Source: Pseudomonas sp. WS 5079 (lineage in GTDB: Bacteria; Pseudomonadota; Gammaproteobacteria; Pseudomonadales; Pseudomonadaceae). From it: DNA of 64,000 bases. How positions within the stretch are numbered: the first letter of the stretch is position 1; each line of letters starts with the position of its first letter. Both the position numbers and the translations under genes were made by a program. The notes under the pieces were generated by a model, which was given only the letters and a program-made list of their open reading frames with translations, was not told the DNA's origin and did no database searches. Positions 16,295 through 24,469 of this stretch are shown piece by piece. The stretch covers positions 117,711 to 181,710 of the forward strand of contig NZ_JAAQWN010000010.1 of assembly GCF_012985465.1 (NCBI RefSeq), written 5' to 3'.

Positions 16295-17404
16295 ATGCAC
16301 GGCGAATCTCCAATCAAACGTCGCGTATCGCGCAAGATCTGGGTCGGCTCGGTGCCGGTGGGTGGCGATGCCCCCATCGCCGTACAGAGCATGACCAACA
16401 GCGACACCAATGATGTGGCTGCCACAGTGGCCCAGATCAACCGCTTGGAAGCCGCCGGCGTCGATATCGTGCGGGTTTCCGTGCCGGATATGGACGCTGC
16501 CGAGGCGTTTGGCCGCATCAAGCAATTGGTCAAGGTGCCACTGGTCGCCGATATCCACTTCGACTACAAGATCGCGTTGCGCGTGGCCGAACTGGGTGTC
16601 GACTGCCTACGGATCAACCCGGGCAACATCGGTCGCGAAGACCGCGTGCGTGCCGTGGTCGATGCGGCCCGTGATCGCGGGATCCCGATCCGTATCGGCG
16701 TCAACGCCGGTTCCCTGGAAAAAGACCTGCAAAAAAAATATGGCGAGCCTACCCCGGCAGCCCTGGTCGAGTCTGCACTGCGCCACGTTGAGCACCTTGA
16801 GCGCCTGAATTTCCAGGACTTCAAGGTCAGCGTAAAGGCTTCCGACGTGTTCATGGCGGTAGAAGCCTACCGCCTGCTGGCCAAGGAAATCGTGCAGCCG
16901 TTGCACCTGGGCATCACCGAAGCCGGTGGTTTGCGTTCAGGCACAGTGAAATCTGCGGTGGGTCTCGGTATGCTGCTGGCCGACGGGATTGGCGATACCA
17001 TTCGCATCTCCCTGGCGGCGGACCCGGTAGAGGAAGTGAAAGTCGGCTACGACATTCTCAAATCCCTGCATTTACGCTCCCGTGGCATCAATTTTATTGC
17101 CTGCCCGAGTTGCTCGCGGCAGAACTTCGACGTGGTGAAAACCATGAACGAGTTGGAAGTACGCCTGGAAGACCTGCTGGTGCCGCTGGATGTCGCGGTG
17201 ATCGGTTGCGTGGTCAACGGGCCGGGTGAGGCCAAGGAGGCGCATGTGGGCCTGACCGGCGGTACCCCGAACCTGATTTACATCGATGGCAAGCCGTCGC
17301 AGAAATTGACGAATGATAATCTGGTGGATCAGTTGGAACGGCTGATCCGCGAGAAAGCGGCCGAGAAGGTCGCCTCTGACGCAGCGCTTATCGCTCGCGG
17401 CTGA
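16295..17404 (+). CDS. ispG: 4-hydroxy-3-methylbut-2-enyl diphosphate synthase (flavodoxin)
   Basis: Fe-S enzyme of the MEP isoprenoid pathway that reduces methylerythritol cyclodiphosphate to HMBPP. The 369-residue product has the TIM-barrel N-terminus (IAVQSMTNSDTNDVAATVAQ; PLVADIHFDYKIAL) and the [4Fe-4S] ligands in ACPSCSRQNFDV and VIGCVVNGPGEA. The gene follows rodZ by 2 bases, a conserved arrangement. As a cluster client it also fits next to the isc region. Confidence 0.97.
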   Translation: MHGESPIKRRVSRKIWVGSVPVGGDAPIAVQSMTNSDTNDVAATVAQINRLEAAGVDIVRVSVPDMDAAEAFGRIKQLVKVPLVADIHFDYKIALRVAELGVDCLRINPGNIGREDRVRAVVDAARDRGIPIRIGVNAGSLEKDLQKKYGEPTPAALVESALRHVEHLERLNFQDFKVSVKASDVFMAVEAYRLLAKEIVQPLHLGITEAGGLRSGTVKSAVGLGMLLADGIGDTIRISLAADPVEEVKVGYDILKSLHLRSRGINFIACPSCSRQNFDVVKTMNELEVRLEDLLVPLDVAVIGCVVNGPGEAKEAHVGLTGGTPNLIYIDGKPSQKLTNDNLVDQLERLIREKAAEKVASDAALIARG

Positions 17405-17427
17405 TCGAACGAATTTAAGGATTTGAT

Positions 17428-18717
17428 GTGAGCAAGTCTCTGCAAGCCATTCGTGGCATGAACGACATCCTGCCCGAGCAGACGCCCCTGTGGCGCTATT
17501 TCGAGAGCACGGTCGCGCGCCTGCTGGATAACTACGGTTACAAGCAGATCCGCATGCCAATCGTCGAGTTCACCGAGCTGTTCAAACGCTCCATCGGTGA
17601 AGTGACCGACATCGTCGAAAAAGAGATGTACACCTTCGAAGATCGCAACGGCGACTCCCTGACCCTGCGTCCGGAAGGTACCGCTGCGTGCGTGCGCGCT
17701 GTGCTTGAGCATGGCATCACCGGTGGTGGCCAGACCCAGAAGCTGTGGTACATCGGCCCGATGTTCCGCCACGAGCGCCCACAAAAAGGCCGTTATCGCC
17801 AATTCCACCAGATCGGTTGCGAAGTCTTCAACCTCGATGGTCCGGACATCGACGCCGAGCTGATCGTGCTGACCTGGCGCCTGTGGGGCCAATTGGGCAT
17901 CCGCGACGCGGTCAAGCTCGAGCTCAACAGCCTGGGCACCAGTGAGTCCCGTGGCCGTTACCGTGAGGCCCTGGTCGAGTATCTGTCGGCCCACCTGGAC
18001 AAGCTCGATGAAGACAGCCAGCGTCGCCTGAAGACCAACCCGTTGCGCGTCCTCGATACCAAGAACGCCGACACCCAGGCCGTGCTGGTCGACGCGCCGA
18101 AAATGGCCGACTACCTGGATGACGAATCCCGCACCCACTTCGAGGGCCTCAAGGCTCGCCTGGATGCGGCCGGTATTCCCTACGTGATCAACCCCAAGTT
18201 GGTGCGCGGCCTCGATTACTACAGCAAGACCGTGTTCGAGTGGGTCACCGACAAGCTCGGCGCCCAGGGCACCGTGTGTGCCGGTGGGCGCTACGACGGC
18301 CTGGTCGAGCAGATGGGCGGCAAGCCGACCACGGGCGTGGGTTTTGCCATGGGCATCGAGCGGCTGATCCTGCTGCTGGAAACCCTGGAGCAGATCCCTG
18401 AAGAAATTTCCCGTCAGGTGGACGTGTACCTGTGCGCCTTTGGCGAGGCAGCTGAATTGGCTGGCCTGGCCTTGAGCGAGCAACTGCGCGACCAACTGCC
18501 GAGCCTGCGCCTGCTGGTCAATGCCGGCGCTGGCAGCTTCAAGAGCCAATTTAAGAAAGCCGACAAGAGCGGCGCGTTGTACGCGCTGATCCTGGGCGAC
18601 GATGAACTGGCCCAGCAAGTGGTAAGTGTCAAACCCCTGCGTGGCCAGGGCGAACAACAAAGCATTGCCTTTGATGCGCTTGCCGCGCACTTGGCCACCT
18701 GCATCGTGCAGGGTTGA
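17428..18717 (+). CDS. hisS: Histidyl-tRNA synthetase
   Basis: Class II synthetase that charges tRNA-His. The 429-residue product starts at GTG (MSKSLQAIRGMNDILPEQ). It has motif 2 (FRHERPQKGRYRQFHQIGCE), the histidine-A motif LVRGLDYYSKTVFEW and motif 3 (GVGFAMGIERLILLL), followed by the anticodon-binding domain. It is in the usual ispG-hisS-yfgM-bamB-der cluster. Confidence 0.97.
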   Translation: MSKSLQAIRGMNDILPEQTPLWRYFESTVARLLDNYGYKQIRMPIVEFTELFKRSIGEVTDIVEKEMYTFEDRNGDSLTLRPEGTAACVRAVLEHGITGGGQTQKLWYIGPMFRHERPQKGRYRQFHQIGCEVFNLDGPDIDAELIVLTWRLWGQLGIRDAVKLELNSLGTSESRGRYREALVEYLSAHLDKLDEDSQRRLKTNPLRVLDTKNADTQAVLVDAPKMADYLDDESRTHFEGLKARLDAAGIPYVINPKLVRGLDYYSKTVFEWVTDKLGAQGTVCAGGRYDGLVEQMGGKPTTGVGFAMGIERLILLLETLEQIPEEISRQVDVYLCAFGEAAELAGLALSEQLRDQLPSLRLLVNAGAGSFKSQFKKADKSGALYALILGDDELAQQVVSVKPLRGQGEQQSIAFDALAAHLATCIVQG

Positions 18718-18758
18718 AGCTGTCAAACAGCCGAATTTAGCGATTAAGGAGTATTGGG

Positions 18759-19400
18759 GTGTCGAGTACTGAAGATGATCAGCTGGCCGAGTTCAAAGAC
18801 TGGTGGCAGCGTAACGGCAAACCCTTGGTAACTGGCGGCCTGCTGGCGCTGGTGGTGGTGTTCGGTTGGCAGGCGTTCCAGAAGTATCAGAGCAATCAGT
18901 CGCAAGGCGCCTCGATGCTCTATCAGCAACTGCTGGAAACCACGCTGACGCCCACTGGCAAACCTGATCCTGCCCAAGTGGCGGACCTGGCCGGCAAGCT
19001 GAAAAACGAATTTGGTGGTAGCACCTACGCCCAATACGGCAGCCTGTTCGTCGCGAAAGTCGCGGTCGATACCGGTAAGCTGGATGATGCAGCCTCCGAG
19101 CTCAAAGCCATCGCCGACAAACCGAGCAACCCGACCCTGGGTGAAATCGCACGTCAGCGCCTGGCCCAGGTCCTGGCCGCACAGAACAAAGCCGACGAAG
19201 CACTGAAACTGCTCGACGGCGATGCTGACAAGGCATTTGTAGCCACTCGCGAAGAGCTCAAGGGCGACCTGCTGGTCCAATTGGGTCGTACCGACGAAGC
19301 CAATGCTGCGTACCAAAAAGCCAAGGCTGCGCTGTCTGATGAAGCAGCGGTCGGTGGCTTACAAATCAAGCTGGACGACTTGGCCAAAGGGGATGCGTGA
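18759..19400 (+). CDS. yfgM: YfgM-like ancillary SecYEG translocon subunit (TPR)
   Basis: Membrane-anchored TPR protein; the E. coli homologue binds SecYEG together with PpiD. The 213-residue product starts at GTG behind a TAAGGAG ribosome site. A short cytoplasmic end is followed by one transmembrane helix (PLVTGGLLALVVVFGWQAF, about 24-43) and periplasmic TPR-like repeats (AQVADLAGKLKNEFGGSTYA; LAQVLAAQNKADEALKLLDG). It overlaps or abuts bamB, in the conserved hisS-yfgM-bamB order. Confidence 0.9.
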   Translation: MSSTEDDQLAEFKDWWQRNGKPLVTGGLLALVVVFGWQAFQKYQSNQSQGASMLYQQLLETTLTPTGKPDPAQVADLAGKLKNEFGGSTYAQYGSLFVAKVAVDTGKLDDAASELKAIADKPSNPTLGEIARQRLAQVLAAQNKADEALKLLDGDADKAFVATREELKGDLLVQLGRTDEANAAYQKAKAALSDEAAVGGLQIKLDDLAKGDA

Positions 19401-19401
19401 C

Positions 19402-20544
19402 GTGATCCGTTGGAAACATGCAGCATTGCTGGCTCTGGCCGTTTTGGCCGCGGGTTGCAGCAGCAACAGCAAAAAAGAACTGCCTCCGGCCGAGCTGACC
19501 AGCTTCAAGGAAGAAGTGGTCCTGCAAAAGCAGTGGAGCCGCTCCATCGGTGACGGCCAGGGCGACACCTACAACATGCTGGTACCGGCAATCGACGGTG
19601 ACAACATTGTGGCCGCTGACGTGACGGGCGTGGTGATCTCCATGGATCGCATGAACGGCGACGTCAAGTGGAAGAAAGACCTCGAGCTCCCGGTTTCCGG
19701 CGCCGTCGGCGTGGGTTACGGCATGGTGATGATCGGCACGCTGAAAGGCGAAGTCGTGGCCCTGGATTCGAGCAACGGTGAAGAGAAATGGCGCGCTCGC
19801 GTGACCAGTGAAGTCCTCGCACCGCCTGCCACCAACGGCGACATCGTCGTGGTGCAGACCCAGGATGACCGTGTCATCGGCCTCGACGCCAACACCGGTG
19901 AGCAGCGCTGGCTGTATGACAGCACCCCTGCGGTGTTGACGTTGCGCGGTACCAGTGGTCCGGTTGTGACCAATAACCTGGCGCTGGCAGGTCTTTCGAC
20001 CGGTAAAGTGGTCGCCCTGGATACCCAGAACGGCGTGCCGGCCTGGGAATCGCGGGTCGCCATTCCGCAAGGTCGCTCCGAGCTGGACCGTGTCGTGGAC
20101 ATCGACGGCGGCTTGCTGCTGTCGGGCGAAACCCTGTACGTCGCCACTTACCAGGGCCGTGTTGCGGCGCTGGACCTGCAAAGCGGTCGTGTCCTGTGGC
20201 AGCGTGATGCTTCCAGCTACGCCGGTGTCGCCCAAGGGTTTGGCAGCGTCTACGTGAGCCTGGCATCCGGTACCGTTGAAAGCGTCGACGAACGTTCCAC
20301 CACAGCCCTGTGGAGCAACGACTCGTTGGCTCGCCGTCAACTGTCGGCTCCGGAAGTATTCTCCAGCTATGTAGCGGTAGGCGACCTGGAAGGTTACCTG
20401 CACCTGCTGAGCCAGGTGGATGGCCGCTTTGTCGGCCGTGAGCGTATCGACAGCGACGGCCTGCGTGCGCGTCCGCTGGTAGTAGGCAACATGCTTTATG
20501 TGTTTGGTAACAGCGGCAAGCTGGAAGCCCTGACCATCAAGTAA
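19402..20544 (+). CDS. bamB: Outer-membrane protein assembly factor BamB
   Basis: Lipoprotein of the Bam complex that helps BamA insert beta-barrel proteins. The product (380 residues) has a signal peptide with lipobox LAAGC and an eight-bladed beta-propeller of PQQ-like repeats (VISMDRMNGDVKWKKDLELP; VVALDSSNGEEKWRARV; VIGLDANTGEQRWLYDS; VAALDLQSGRVLWQRDA). I chose GTG because the AAAGGGG ribosome site is 9 bases before it. An in-frame ATG 9 bases earlier, overlapping the yfgM stop, would add MRD but is too close to that site. Confidence 0.95.
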   Translation: MIRWKHAALLALAVLAAGCSSNSKKELPPAELTSFKEEVVLQKQWSRSIGDGQGDTYNMLVPAIDGDNIVAADVTGVVISMDRMNGDVKWKKDLELPVSGAVGVGYGMVMIGTLKGEVVALDSSNGEEKWRARVTSEVLAPPATNGDIVVVQTQDDRVIGLDANTGEQRWLYDSTPAVLTLRGTSGPVVTNNLALAGLSTGKVVALDTQNGVPAWESRVAIPQGRSELDRVVDIDGGLLLSGETLYVATYQGRVAALDLQSGRVLWQRDASSYAGVAQGFGSVYVSLASGTVESVDERSTTALWSNDSLARRQLSAPEVFSSYVAVGDLEGYLHLLSQVDGRFVGRERIDSDGLRARPLVVGNMLYVFGNSGKLEALTIK

Positions 20545-20622
20545 GAACTATTCTTGGGGTAACCCCCAGGCGGCCCTGCTTCGGCAGGGCATGCGGCACC
20601 TTCGGGTGTTGCCCCGAGCACC

Positions 20623-20647
20623 AGCCGCTGCCTTGCAGCGGCTTTTG
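20623..20647 (+). terminator. Terminator-like hairpin between bamB and der
   Basis: AGCCGCTGC and GCAGCGGCT form a 9-bp stem with a CTT loop, followed by TTTGTATTTT. It lies 32 bases before der and may reduce read-through from bamB. Confidence 0.65.
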
Positions 20648-20678
20648 TATTTTCTGAAATAACGCAGTGGAGAGCCGC

Positions 20679-22148
20679 ATGGTTCCCGTAATCGCCCTGG
20701 TGGGCCGACCTAACGTCGGCAAGTCCACCTTGTTCAACCGCCTGACCAGGACTCGCGACGCCATCGTCGGCGACTTGTCCGGTCTGACCCGTGATCGCCA
20801 ATACGGTGAGGCAAAGTGGCAAGGGCGCTCCTACATTATTGTCGACACCGGTGGTATCTCCGGTGACGAGCATGGCATGGACGAAAAGATGGCCGAGCAG
20901 TCGCTGCTGGCCATTGAAGAAGCCGATGTCGTGTTGTTCCTGGTGGACGCCCGCGCGGGCTACACCGCTGCCGACCAAATGATCGGCGAGCACTTGCGCA
21001 AGCGTAACAAGCGCTCCTATTTGATCGCCAACAAGATCGACAACATCGATCCTGAGGCGGCCCGTGCCGAATTCAGCCCGATGGGCCTGGGTGACGCGAT
21101 TCCTGTCGCCGGTGCCCACGGTCGCGGCATCACCCAGATGCTGGAAATTGCCCTGCGCGACTTCCCCAAGGATGACGCCGAAGAAGTCGAAGGTGAGGAA
21201 GAGATCGTCGCCGAAGGCGAGGAAGCCAAGCGCATTCCTGGCCCGAGTGAAAAAGACGGGATCAAGATCGCCATCATCGGCCGCCCCAACGTGGGCAAGT
21301 CGACCCTGGTCAACCGCATGCTCGGTGAAGACCGGGTAATCGTCTATGACCAGCCCGGCACCACCCGCGACAGCATCTACATCCCGTTCGAGCGTAACGA
21401 CGAGAAGTACACGCTGATCGACACCGCCGGTGTGCGCAAGCGCGGCAAGATCCACGAGGAAGTTGAAAAGTTCTCGGTGGTCAAAACCCTGCAGGCGATC
21501 AAAGACGCCAACGTGGTGATCTTCGTCATGGACGCCCGCGAAGGCGTGGTCGACCACGACCTCAACCTGCTGGGCTTTGCCCTGGAGGCCGGTCGGGCAT
21601 TGGTGATCGCGATCAACAAATGGGACGGCATGACCCCGAGCGAGCGCGACTTCGTCAAGGTCGAGCTGCAACGTCGGTTGTTCTTCGTCGACTTCGCCGA
21701 TATCCACTTTATCTCGGCGCTGCACGGCACTGGCGTGGGCAACCTCTACGCTTCGGTACAGAACTCGTTCAAGTCGGCGGTCACCCGCTGGCCGACCAAC
21801 CGCCTGACCCAGATCCTCGAAGACGCCGTGGGCGAACATGCGCCACCGATGGTCAACAACCGTCGGATCAAGCTGCGTTACGCCCACTTGGGTGGTGCCA
21901 ACCCGCCGATTATCGTGATCCACGGTAACCAGATCGAGAAGGTGCCCAAATCCTACGTGCGTTACCTGGAAAACACCTACCGCCGTGTCCTGAAGCTGGT
22001 CGGTACACCGATCCGCATCGAGTTCAAAGGTGGTGAAAACCCGTACGAAGGCAACAAGAACAGCCTGACTGACCGCCAAGTGAACAAGAAACGTCGCTTG
22101 ATGAGCCACAACAAGAAGGCTGACAAAAAGCGTAAAGATCGACGCTAG
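20679..22148 (+). CDS. der: Ribosome biogenesis GTPase Der (EngA)
   Basis: Double-GTPase needed to mature the 50S subunit. The 489-residue product has two G domains: GRPNVGKSTLFNRLT with DLSGLTRDR and DTGGI at the start, and GRPNVGKSTLVNRML with DQPGTTRDS and DTAGVRKRG from about residue 200. A KH-like C-terminal domain ends in a basic tail (KKRRLMSHNKKADKKRKDRR). An acidic linker (EEVEGEEEIVAEGEEAK) separates the G domains. The ATG gives the family start MVPVIALVGRPN; an in-frame GTG 12 bases upstream is less likely. Confidence 0.97.
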   Translation: MVPVIALVGRPNVGKSTLFNRLTRTRDAIVGDLSGLTRDRQYGEAKWQGRSYIIVDTGGISGDEHGMDEKMAEQSLLAIEEADVVLFLVDARAGYTAADQMIGEHLRKRNKRSYLIANKIDNIDPEAARAEFSPMGLGDAIPVAGAHGRGITQMLEIALRDFPKDDAEEVEGEEEIVAEGEEAKRIPGPSEKDGIKIAIIGRPNVGKSTLVNRMLGEDRVIVYDQPGTTRDSIYIPFERNDEKYTLIDTAGVRKRGKIHEEVEKFSVVKTLQAIKDANVVIFVMDAREGVVDHDLNLLGFALEAGRALVIAINKWDGMTPSERDFVKVELQRRLFFVDFADIHFISALHGTGVGNLYASVQNSFKSAVTRWPTNRLTQILEDAVGEHAPPMVNNRRIKLRYAHLGGANPPIIVIHGNQIEKVPKSYVRYLENTYRRVLKLVGTPIRIEFKGGENPYEGNKNSLTDRQVNKKRRLMSHNKKADKKRKDRR

Positions 22149-22165
22149 CTCTGGGAGCAGGCTTG

Positions 22166-22255
22166 TGTGGGAGCGGGCTTGCCCGCGATAGCGACAGGTC
22201 AGACACCGATGTGCTGACTGACCCACCGCCAACCCAGGCAAGCCAGCTCTTATGT
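22166..22255. repeat. REP doublet after der
   Basis: A consensus unit (GTGGGAGCGGGCTTGCCCGC, GATAGCG) is followed by a diverged reverse unit (GGCAAGCCAGCTCTTATG). A partial copy of the core (GGGAGCAGGCTTG) precedes it. Confidence 0.75.
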
Positions 22256-22274
22256 AAGTTAGGCGTTACCCAAG

Positions 22275-22300
22275 AAGGGGCTCTGAACGAGCCCTTTTTT
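22275..22300 (+). terminator. Intrinsic terminator downstream of der
   Basis: GGGCTC and GAGCCC pair around TGAAC, followed by six T. It would end the forward block that closes with der and lies 69 bases before the aminotransferase gene. Confidence 0.8.
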
Positions 22301-22368
22301 GTGCCTCACGATTGACCCTTCGGCGCTTGCAGCTTACAACTTGTAACTCACCGCCAGGGGCCCACCGA

Positions 22369-23517
22369 ATGATCACCAGCAAGCTGCCAAATGTCGGCAC
22401 CACCATTTTCACCACCATGTCGCAACTCGCTGCCGAAACCGGCGCGTTGAACCTGTCCCAGGGATTTCCCGACTTTAATGGCCCCCAGGCCTTGCTCGAC
22501 GCGGTGGGCAAACACGTTGCCAGCGGCCATAACCAATACGCGCCGATGACCGGCCTACCGGCCCTGCGCCAGCAAGTGGCCGCCAAGATCGCCCGCAGCT
22601 ATGGCGTGCAGGTCAGTCCCGACAGTGAAGTGACCATCACCCCTGGCGCCACCCAGGCGATCTTCTGTGCGATCCAGGCGGTGATCCGCAGCGGTGATGA
22701 AGTGATTGTCTTCGACCCGTGCTACGACAGCTACGAACCTGCGGTGGAGCTGGCCGGTGGGCGTTGTGTGCATGTGCCGTTGGGGCTGACGGACTTCAGC
22801 CTGGATTTCGAGCAGATCGAGGCGGCGCTGTCACCGCGTACGCGGATGATCATCCTCAACACCCCGCACAACCCCAGCGGCGCCCTGATCAGCCGCGCCG
22901 AGCTGGACCAATTGGCCGAGCTGATCCGCGACCGCGATATCTACCTAGTCAGCGATGAAGTCTACGAACACCTGGTTTTCGATGGCGTGCCCCACGTCAG
23001 CGTCCTGGCCCACGAAGAGCTGTATCAGCGCGCGTTCGTGGTCAGCTCCTTTGGCAAGACGTACCACGTCACCGGCTGGAAGACCGGCTACGTGGTGGCC
23101 CCAGCGGCCTTGAGCGCCGAGCTGCGCAAGGTACATCAATACGTCAGCTTCTGCGGTGTGACGCCGTTGCAGTTCGCCCTGGCCGACTTTATGGCCGAGC
23201 ACCCGGAGCATGTCGAGGAACTGCCAGCCTTTTACCAGGCCAAGCGCGACCTGTTCTGCGATCTGCTGGCCCCCTCGCGTTTCAGTTTTACGCGGGTGGC
23301 CGGTACTTACTTTCAACTGGTGGATTACTCACAGATTCGCCCGGACCTGGATGACGTGGCCATGTCGCTGTGGATGACCCGCGAGCATGGCGTGGCGACA
23401 ATTCCGGTCTCGGTGTTCTACCAGACCCCACCTCAAGGCCAGCGCCTGGTGCGCCTGTGCTTTGCCAAACGCGAGGAGACGCTGCGCCAAGCAGCCGAGA
23501 AACTATGCGTGATCTAA
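22369..23517 (+). CDS. PLP-dependent aminotransferase, methionine/glutamine transaminase type (YbdL-like)
   Basis: Fold-type I aminotransferase of 382 residues. It has ALNLSQGFPDFNGP near the N-terminus, the NTPHNPSGALISRAELDQL motif, and the PLP lysine in SSFGKTYHVTGWKTGYVV. The pattern matches E. coli YbdL, a methionine aminotransferase, and the glutamine transaminase K group. The ORF is open 57 bases upstream, but MITSKLPNVGTTIFTTMSQL is the family start. Its end overlaps the omega-amidase start by 13 bases. This supports a paired route in which the transaminase makes an alpha-ketoglutaramate-type product from glutamine and the amidase hydrolyses it, as in methionine salvage. Confidence 0.88.
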   Translation: MITSKLPNVGTTIFTTMSQLAAETGALNLSQGFPDFNGPQALLDAVGKHVASGHNQYAPMTGLPALRQQVAAKIARSYGVQVSPDSEVTITPGATQAIFCAIQAVIRSGDEVIVFDPCYDSYEPAVELAGGRCVHVPLGLTDFSLDFEQIEAALSPRTRMIILNTPHNPSGALISRAELDQLAELIRDRDIYLVSDEVYEHLVFDGVPHVSVLAHEELYQRAFVVSSFGKTYHVTGWKTGYVVAPAALSAELRKVHQYVSFCGVTPLQFALADFMAEHPEHVEELPAFYQAKRDLFCDLLAPSRFSFTRVAGTYFQLVDYSQIRPDLDDVAMSLWMTREHGVATIPVSVFYQTPPQGQRLVRLCFAKREETLRQAAEKLCVI

Positions 23518-24296
23518 GTGCTTTACCCGACCTGAATATCGCCCTGGTACAGACCACCCTGGCCTGGCATGACCGCCAGGCCAACCTGGAGCATTTCGAG
23601 CTGCTGCTGGAGCAGGCCGCGGGCGCCGACCTGATCGTGCTGCCAGAAATGTTCACCACCGGATTTTCCATGGAATCCCAACTGCTAGCCGAAGCCGAAA
23701 ACGGCCCGACCCATGAATGGCTCAAGGCTCAGGCACATAAGCACGACGCGGTGATTACCGGCAGCGTGATCATCCAGGCCGCCGATGGCAGTCACCGTAA
23801 CCGCCTATTGTGGGCGCGGCCCGATGGCGAGGTGTTGCACTACGATAAGCGCCACCTGTTTCGCATGGCCGGCGAGCACAATCACTACACGCCTGGCGAG
23901 CGTCAGGTGCAGTTCGAGCTCAAGGGTTGGCGGATACGCCCGCTGATCTGCTATGACCTGCGCTTCCCGGTGTGGAGCCGGGACGCCCAGGACACCGACC
24001 TGCTGCTGTACACCGCCAACTGGCCGGGGGCGCGGCGCCAGCACTGGAACCGCCTGTTGCCGGCCCGGGCCATCGAAAACCTATGCTATGTGGCGGCGGT
24101 GAATCGGGTGGGGACGGACGGCAAGGGTTTTGCCTACACCGGGGACAGCCAGGTCCTGGACTTCCAGGGTGAAAGCCTGATGAGCGCGGGGGAGGCGGAC
24201 GGGGTGTTCCAGGTGTGCCTGGAGGCGGCGCAATTGGCGGAGTACCGCACGCGGTTTCCGGCGAATCTGGATGCCGATAGCTTTCAGTTTGTCTGA
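23505..24296 (+). CDS. Nitrilase-superfamily omega-amidase (YafV-like)
   Basis: C-N hydrolase of 263 residues. The Glu-Lys-Cys triad is visible as LPEMFTTGFSME (E48), HYDKRHLFRMAGEHNHYTPG (Lys) and RPLICYDLRFPVW (Cys). The FRMAGEH loop is typical of the YafV/NIT2 omega-amidase branch, which hydrolyses alpha-ketoglutaramate. The start ATG lies inside the last codons of the upstream aminotransferase, so the two are translationally coupled. A REP pair follows the stop. Confidence 0.88.
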   Translation: MRDLSALPDLNIALVQTTLAWHDRQANLEHFELLLEQAAGADLIVLPEMFTTGFSMESQLLAEAENGPTHEWLKAQAHKHDAVITGSVIIQAADGSHRNRLLWARPDGEVLHYDKRHLFRMAGEHNHYTPGERQVQFELKGWRIRPLICYDLRFPVWSRDAQDTDLLLYTANWPGARRQHWNRLLPARAIENLCYVAAVNRVGTDGKGFAYTGDSQVLDFQGESLMSAGEADGVFQVCLEAAQLAEYRTRFPANLDADSFQFV

Positions 24297-24320
24297 CAGG
24301 AGCCCGTTACCAGCGAGGTA

Positions 24321-24390
24321 GCTATCGCGGGCAAGCCCGCTCCCACAGGGTACTGCATTGCAAATGTGGGAGCGGGCTTGCCCGCGATAA
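24321..24390. repeat. REP inverted pair between convergent genes
   Basis: GCTATCGCGGGCAAGCCCGC with TCCCACA, and TGTGGGAGCGGGCTTGCCCG with CGATAA, face each other across an 18-base spacer. This is the reverse arrangement to most other pairs in the window (units point inward). Confidence 0.8.
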
Positions 24391-24412
24391 GGCCATCAGC
24401 ACCACCACAACC

Positions 24413-24453
24413 ACAAATAAAAAAGGCCCCTGGGTTCTCACCCAGGGGCCTTT
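24413..24453 (-). terminator. Intrinsic terminator of leuA
   Basis: AAAGGCCCCTGGGT and ACCCAGGGGCCTTT form a perfect 14-bp stem with a TCTC loop. Read on the reverse strand it is followed by a T-rich tract, 17 bases after the leuA stop. Confidence 0.9.
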
Positions 24454-24469
24454 GCATTCCAGCAGGCAG

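Noticed and set aside
19303..19401. N-terminal extension of BamB by about 30 codons
   Set aside because: The extension overlaps the end of yfgM in another frame and would bury the lipoprotein signal peptide.
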